A stretch of 64,000 nt of DNA from Pseudomonas protegens (lineage in GTDB: Bacteria; Pseudomonadota; Gammaproteobacteria; Pseudomonadales; Pseudomonadaceae): the NCBI RefSeq assembly GCF_003363755.1, contig NZ_CP031396.1:6108501-6172500 (forward strand). The letters are read 5' to 3'. Both the position numbers and the translations under genes were made by a program. Shown here in pieces: positions 62,992 through 64,000 of the stretch. Within the stretch, counting starts at the first letter, position 1, and the number at the start of each line of letters is the position of its first letter. The notes under the pieces were generated by a model, which did not search any database, had not been told where the DNA came from, and saw only the letters and a list, made by a program, of their open reading frames with translations.

Positions 62992-63702
62992 TCAGTCGAG
63001 GGTTGGCAGCTCCAGGTCCAGGCGCTTGGCCGCGGCACGCAAGTGAGCATCGGCACAAGCGGCGGCGGCCTGGCGATCACCGGCGGCAATGGCCTGGTAC
63101 AGCGCCTGGTGTTCCTGGGTGGCATCGGCGGAACCGCCGACCTGGCGCCGCGCCGAGTTTTCCCAGGCGGCCTTGCGGGCGCTGGTTAGCTGGCTGCGCA
63201 GAAAATCATGGAAGGCCACGAAGTAGTCGTTCTTGCTGGCCTCGGCGATGGCCCGGTGAAACTCCACGTCCGCCAACCCCGCGGCTTCGAAATCGCTGCG
63301 CTTGTCGTGCATTTCCTGCAGGGCTTGCTGCATGCGCTGCAGATCGGCGGCATCGCGGCGCTGGGCGGCAATCGACGCAGCCTGGGTTTCGATCCACAGG
63401 CGCATCTCGAACATCTGCGCCAGATCCGGCAGGCGGCCATCGGCCTGGGGGAAGCGGAACACCGTGCCGGCCGGGGTCTTGGAAATGTACGACCCCAGGC
63501 CGCGCCGGGCGATCAGCACGCCATCGGCCTTGAGCTGGGCAATGGCTTCGCGCACCACCGAGCGGCTGACATTCAGCTGCTCGGCCAGTTGCTGTTCAGT
63601 GGGCAGGCGCGACTCGGGAGCCAGGCGGCCGGAGTCGATCTCGGTACGGATCGCATTGACCACACGCACAACGAGAGAGTCGGGACGCTGGAGTTCAAGC
63701 AT
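62992..63702 (-). CDS. GntR family regulator, FadR/FCD type
   Basis: Protein of 236 residues. The winged HTH covers VVNAIRTEIDSGRLAPESRLPTEQQLAEQLNVSRSVVREAIAQLKADG (residues 13-60). The C-terminal FCD effector domain uses histidines and aspartates to bind a carboxylate ligand. It most likely represses lhgO and the MHS transporter, and itself, through the two matching operators. The natural ligand may be L-2-hydroxyglutarate or glutarate, by analogy to CsiR (inference). Confidence 0.93.
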   Translation of the reverse strand: MLELQRPDSLVVRVVNAIRTEIDSGRLAPESRLPTEQQLAEQLNVSRSVVREAIAQLKADGVLIARRGLGSYISKTPAGTVFRFPQADGRLPDLAQMFEMRLWIETQAASIAAQRRDAADLQRMQQALQEMHDKRSDFEAAGLADVEFHRAIAEASKNDYFVAFHDFLRSQLTSARKAAWENSARRQVGGSADATQEHQALYQAIAAGDRQAAAACADAHLRAAAKRLDLELPTLD

Positions 63703-63718
63703 GGAGAAACCTTGGTAG

Positions 63719-63734
63719 TCAGGTTGTCAGACAA
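63719..63734. promoter_or_regulatory. GntR-type operator upstream of its regulator
   Basis: TCAGGTTGTCAGACAA includes the perfect palindrome TTGTC-A-GACAA (63724-63734), the classic FadR/FCD-type operator shape. It lies 17 bases upstream of the regulator start, which fits autoregulation. Confidence 0.8.
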
Positions 63735-63881
63735 TAGCGGGTGGGATTTTTCACTGTCAAGAAAAAACCACGGTGCAGCGGCGCCGGTAGCCGTTAGAGC
63801 CCCGGCGCCGCGTGCTCAGGCGTTGCCTGGGCTGCCACTCGCTGGCGCTGGGCAATGCCTCCGGGCGCCGGGCGGGCGGGG

Positions 63882-64000
63882 TCACACCGCGTCCTCGTTG
63901 CCGCGCAGCAGTGCTGCTTGCAACCACTCACAGAAGCTTCGGGTCAGTGCACTGCTCTCGCTGTCCCGATGAACCAGCCAGGCCCAGGTCGGGCCGCGCA
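63882..64000 (-). CDS. C-terminal end of a LysR-family regulator, 5' part outside window
   Basis: Thirty-nine codons at the right edge, ending in TGA at 63882-63884. The visible end PTWAWLVHRDSESSALTRSF followed by CEWLQAAL is the usual C-terminal text of GcvA-like LysR proteins (aromatic strand, then F...WL helix). The start and DNA-binding domain lie outside the window, so the target is unknown. Confidence 0.72.
   Translation of the reverse strand, partial: RGPTWAWLVHRDSESSALTRSFCEWLQAALLRGNEDAV

Overview
The window is a high-GC chromosome segment from a fluorescent-type Pseudomonas, probably the P. fluorescens / protegens / chlororaphis group. This is inferred from the gene content: paired FecI/FecR/TonB-receptor cassettes, membrane malate:quinone oxidoreductase, LhgO, OmpW, TrmK, darcynin, DUF1289 and DUF2986 proteins, and many LysR/TetR/MocR/GntR regulators. 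I recognise no tRNA, rRNA, CRISPR array, insertion sequence or prophage, so this looks like chromosomal accessory and metabolic territory.

Layout. 1-3542 (minus): chaperone-usher pilus operon with a major pilin, a minor pilin wrecked by two frameshifts and two stops, and an usher running off the left edge. 3859-10607: polar amino-acid ABC transporter, an unusual kinase/M23/class-III-aminotransferase fusion and a divergent Lrp-type regulator, probably one uptake and degradation unit for an amino alcohol or hydroxylated amino acid. 10788-15221: Fur-box, ECF sigma, FecR and heme-type TonB receptor. 15325-17465: small conserved proteins and TrmK. 17528-19180: arsRCH operon without an efflux pump.

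20355-28645 is an accessory block: ClbS/DfsB-like protein, barstar, a second (type 2-like) valyl-tRNA synthetase with a strange leader, EcsC, an acetyltransferase, a cREC protein, an Imm35-like protein and a DUF2442/DUF4375 protein. Several of these belong to immunity or self-protection families. 28703-38414 holds Nudix, OmpW, SleB hydrolase, GFA, TetR/darcynin, GST, an EamA exporter divergent from a LysR regulator, a RibD-type deaminase overlapping a nucleotidyltransferase, and a 27-residue membrane peptide too short for normal gene calling.

38496-51193: EamA exporter divergent from a MocR regulator, chemoreceptor, alpha/beta hydrolase, AlkB, two divergent L,D-transpeptidases, LysE exporter, CAP protein and DUF1963. 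51297-55348 is a second Fur-boxed sigma/anti-sigma/siderophore-receptor cassette in the opposite orientation. 55475-64000: thioesterase, Mqo with an apparent signal peptide, GNAT and DeoR proteins, then a GntR regulator, L-2-hydroxyglutarate oxidase and MHS-family transporter unit with two copies of a GntR-type operator, and the end of a LysR gene.

The points most worth following are the three-domain fusion with its transporter, the second ValRS whose only good ribosome binding site opens a different frame, the decayed pilin inside an otherwise intact pilus operon, and the pump-less ars operon. All calls come from reading the sequence; no database search was run.
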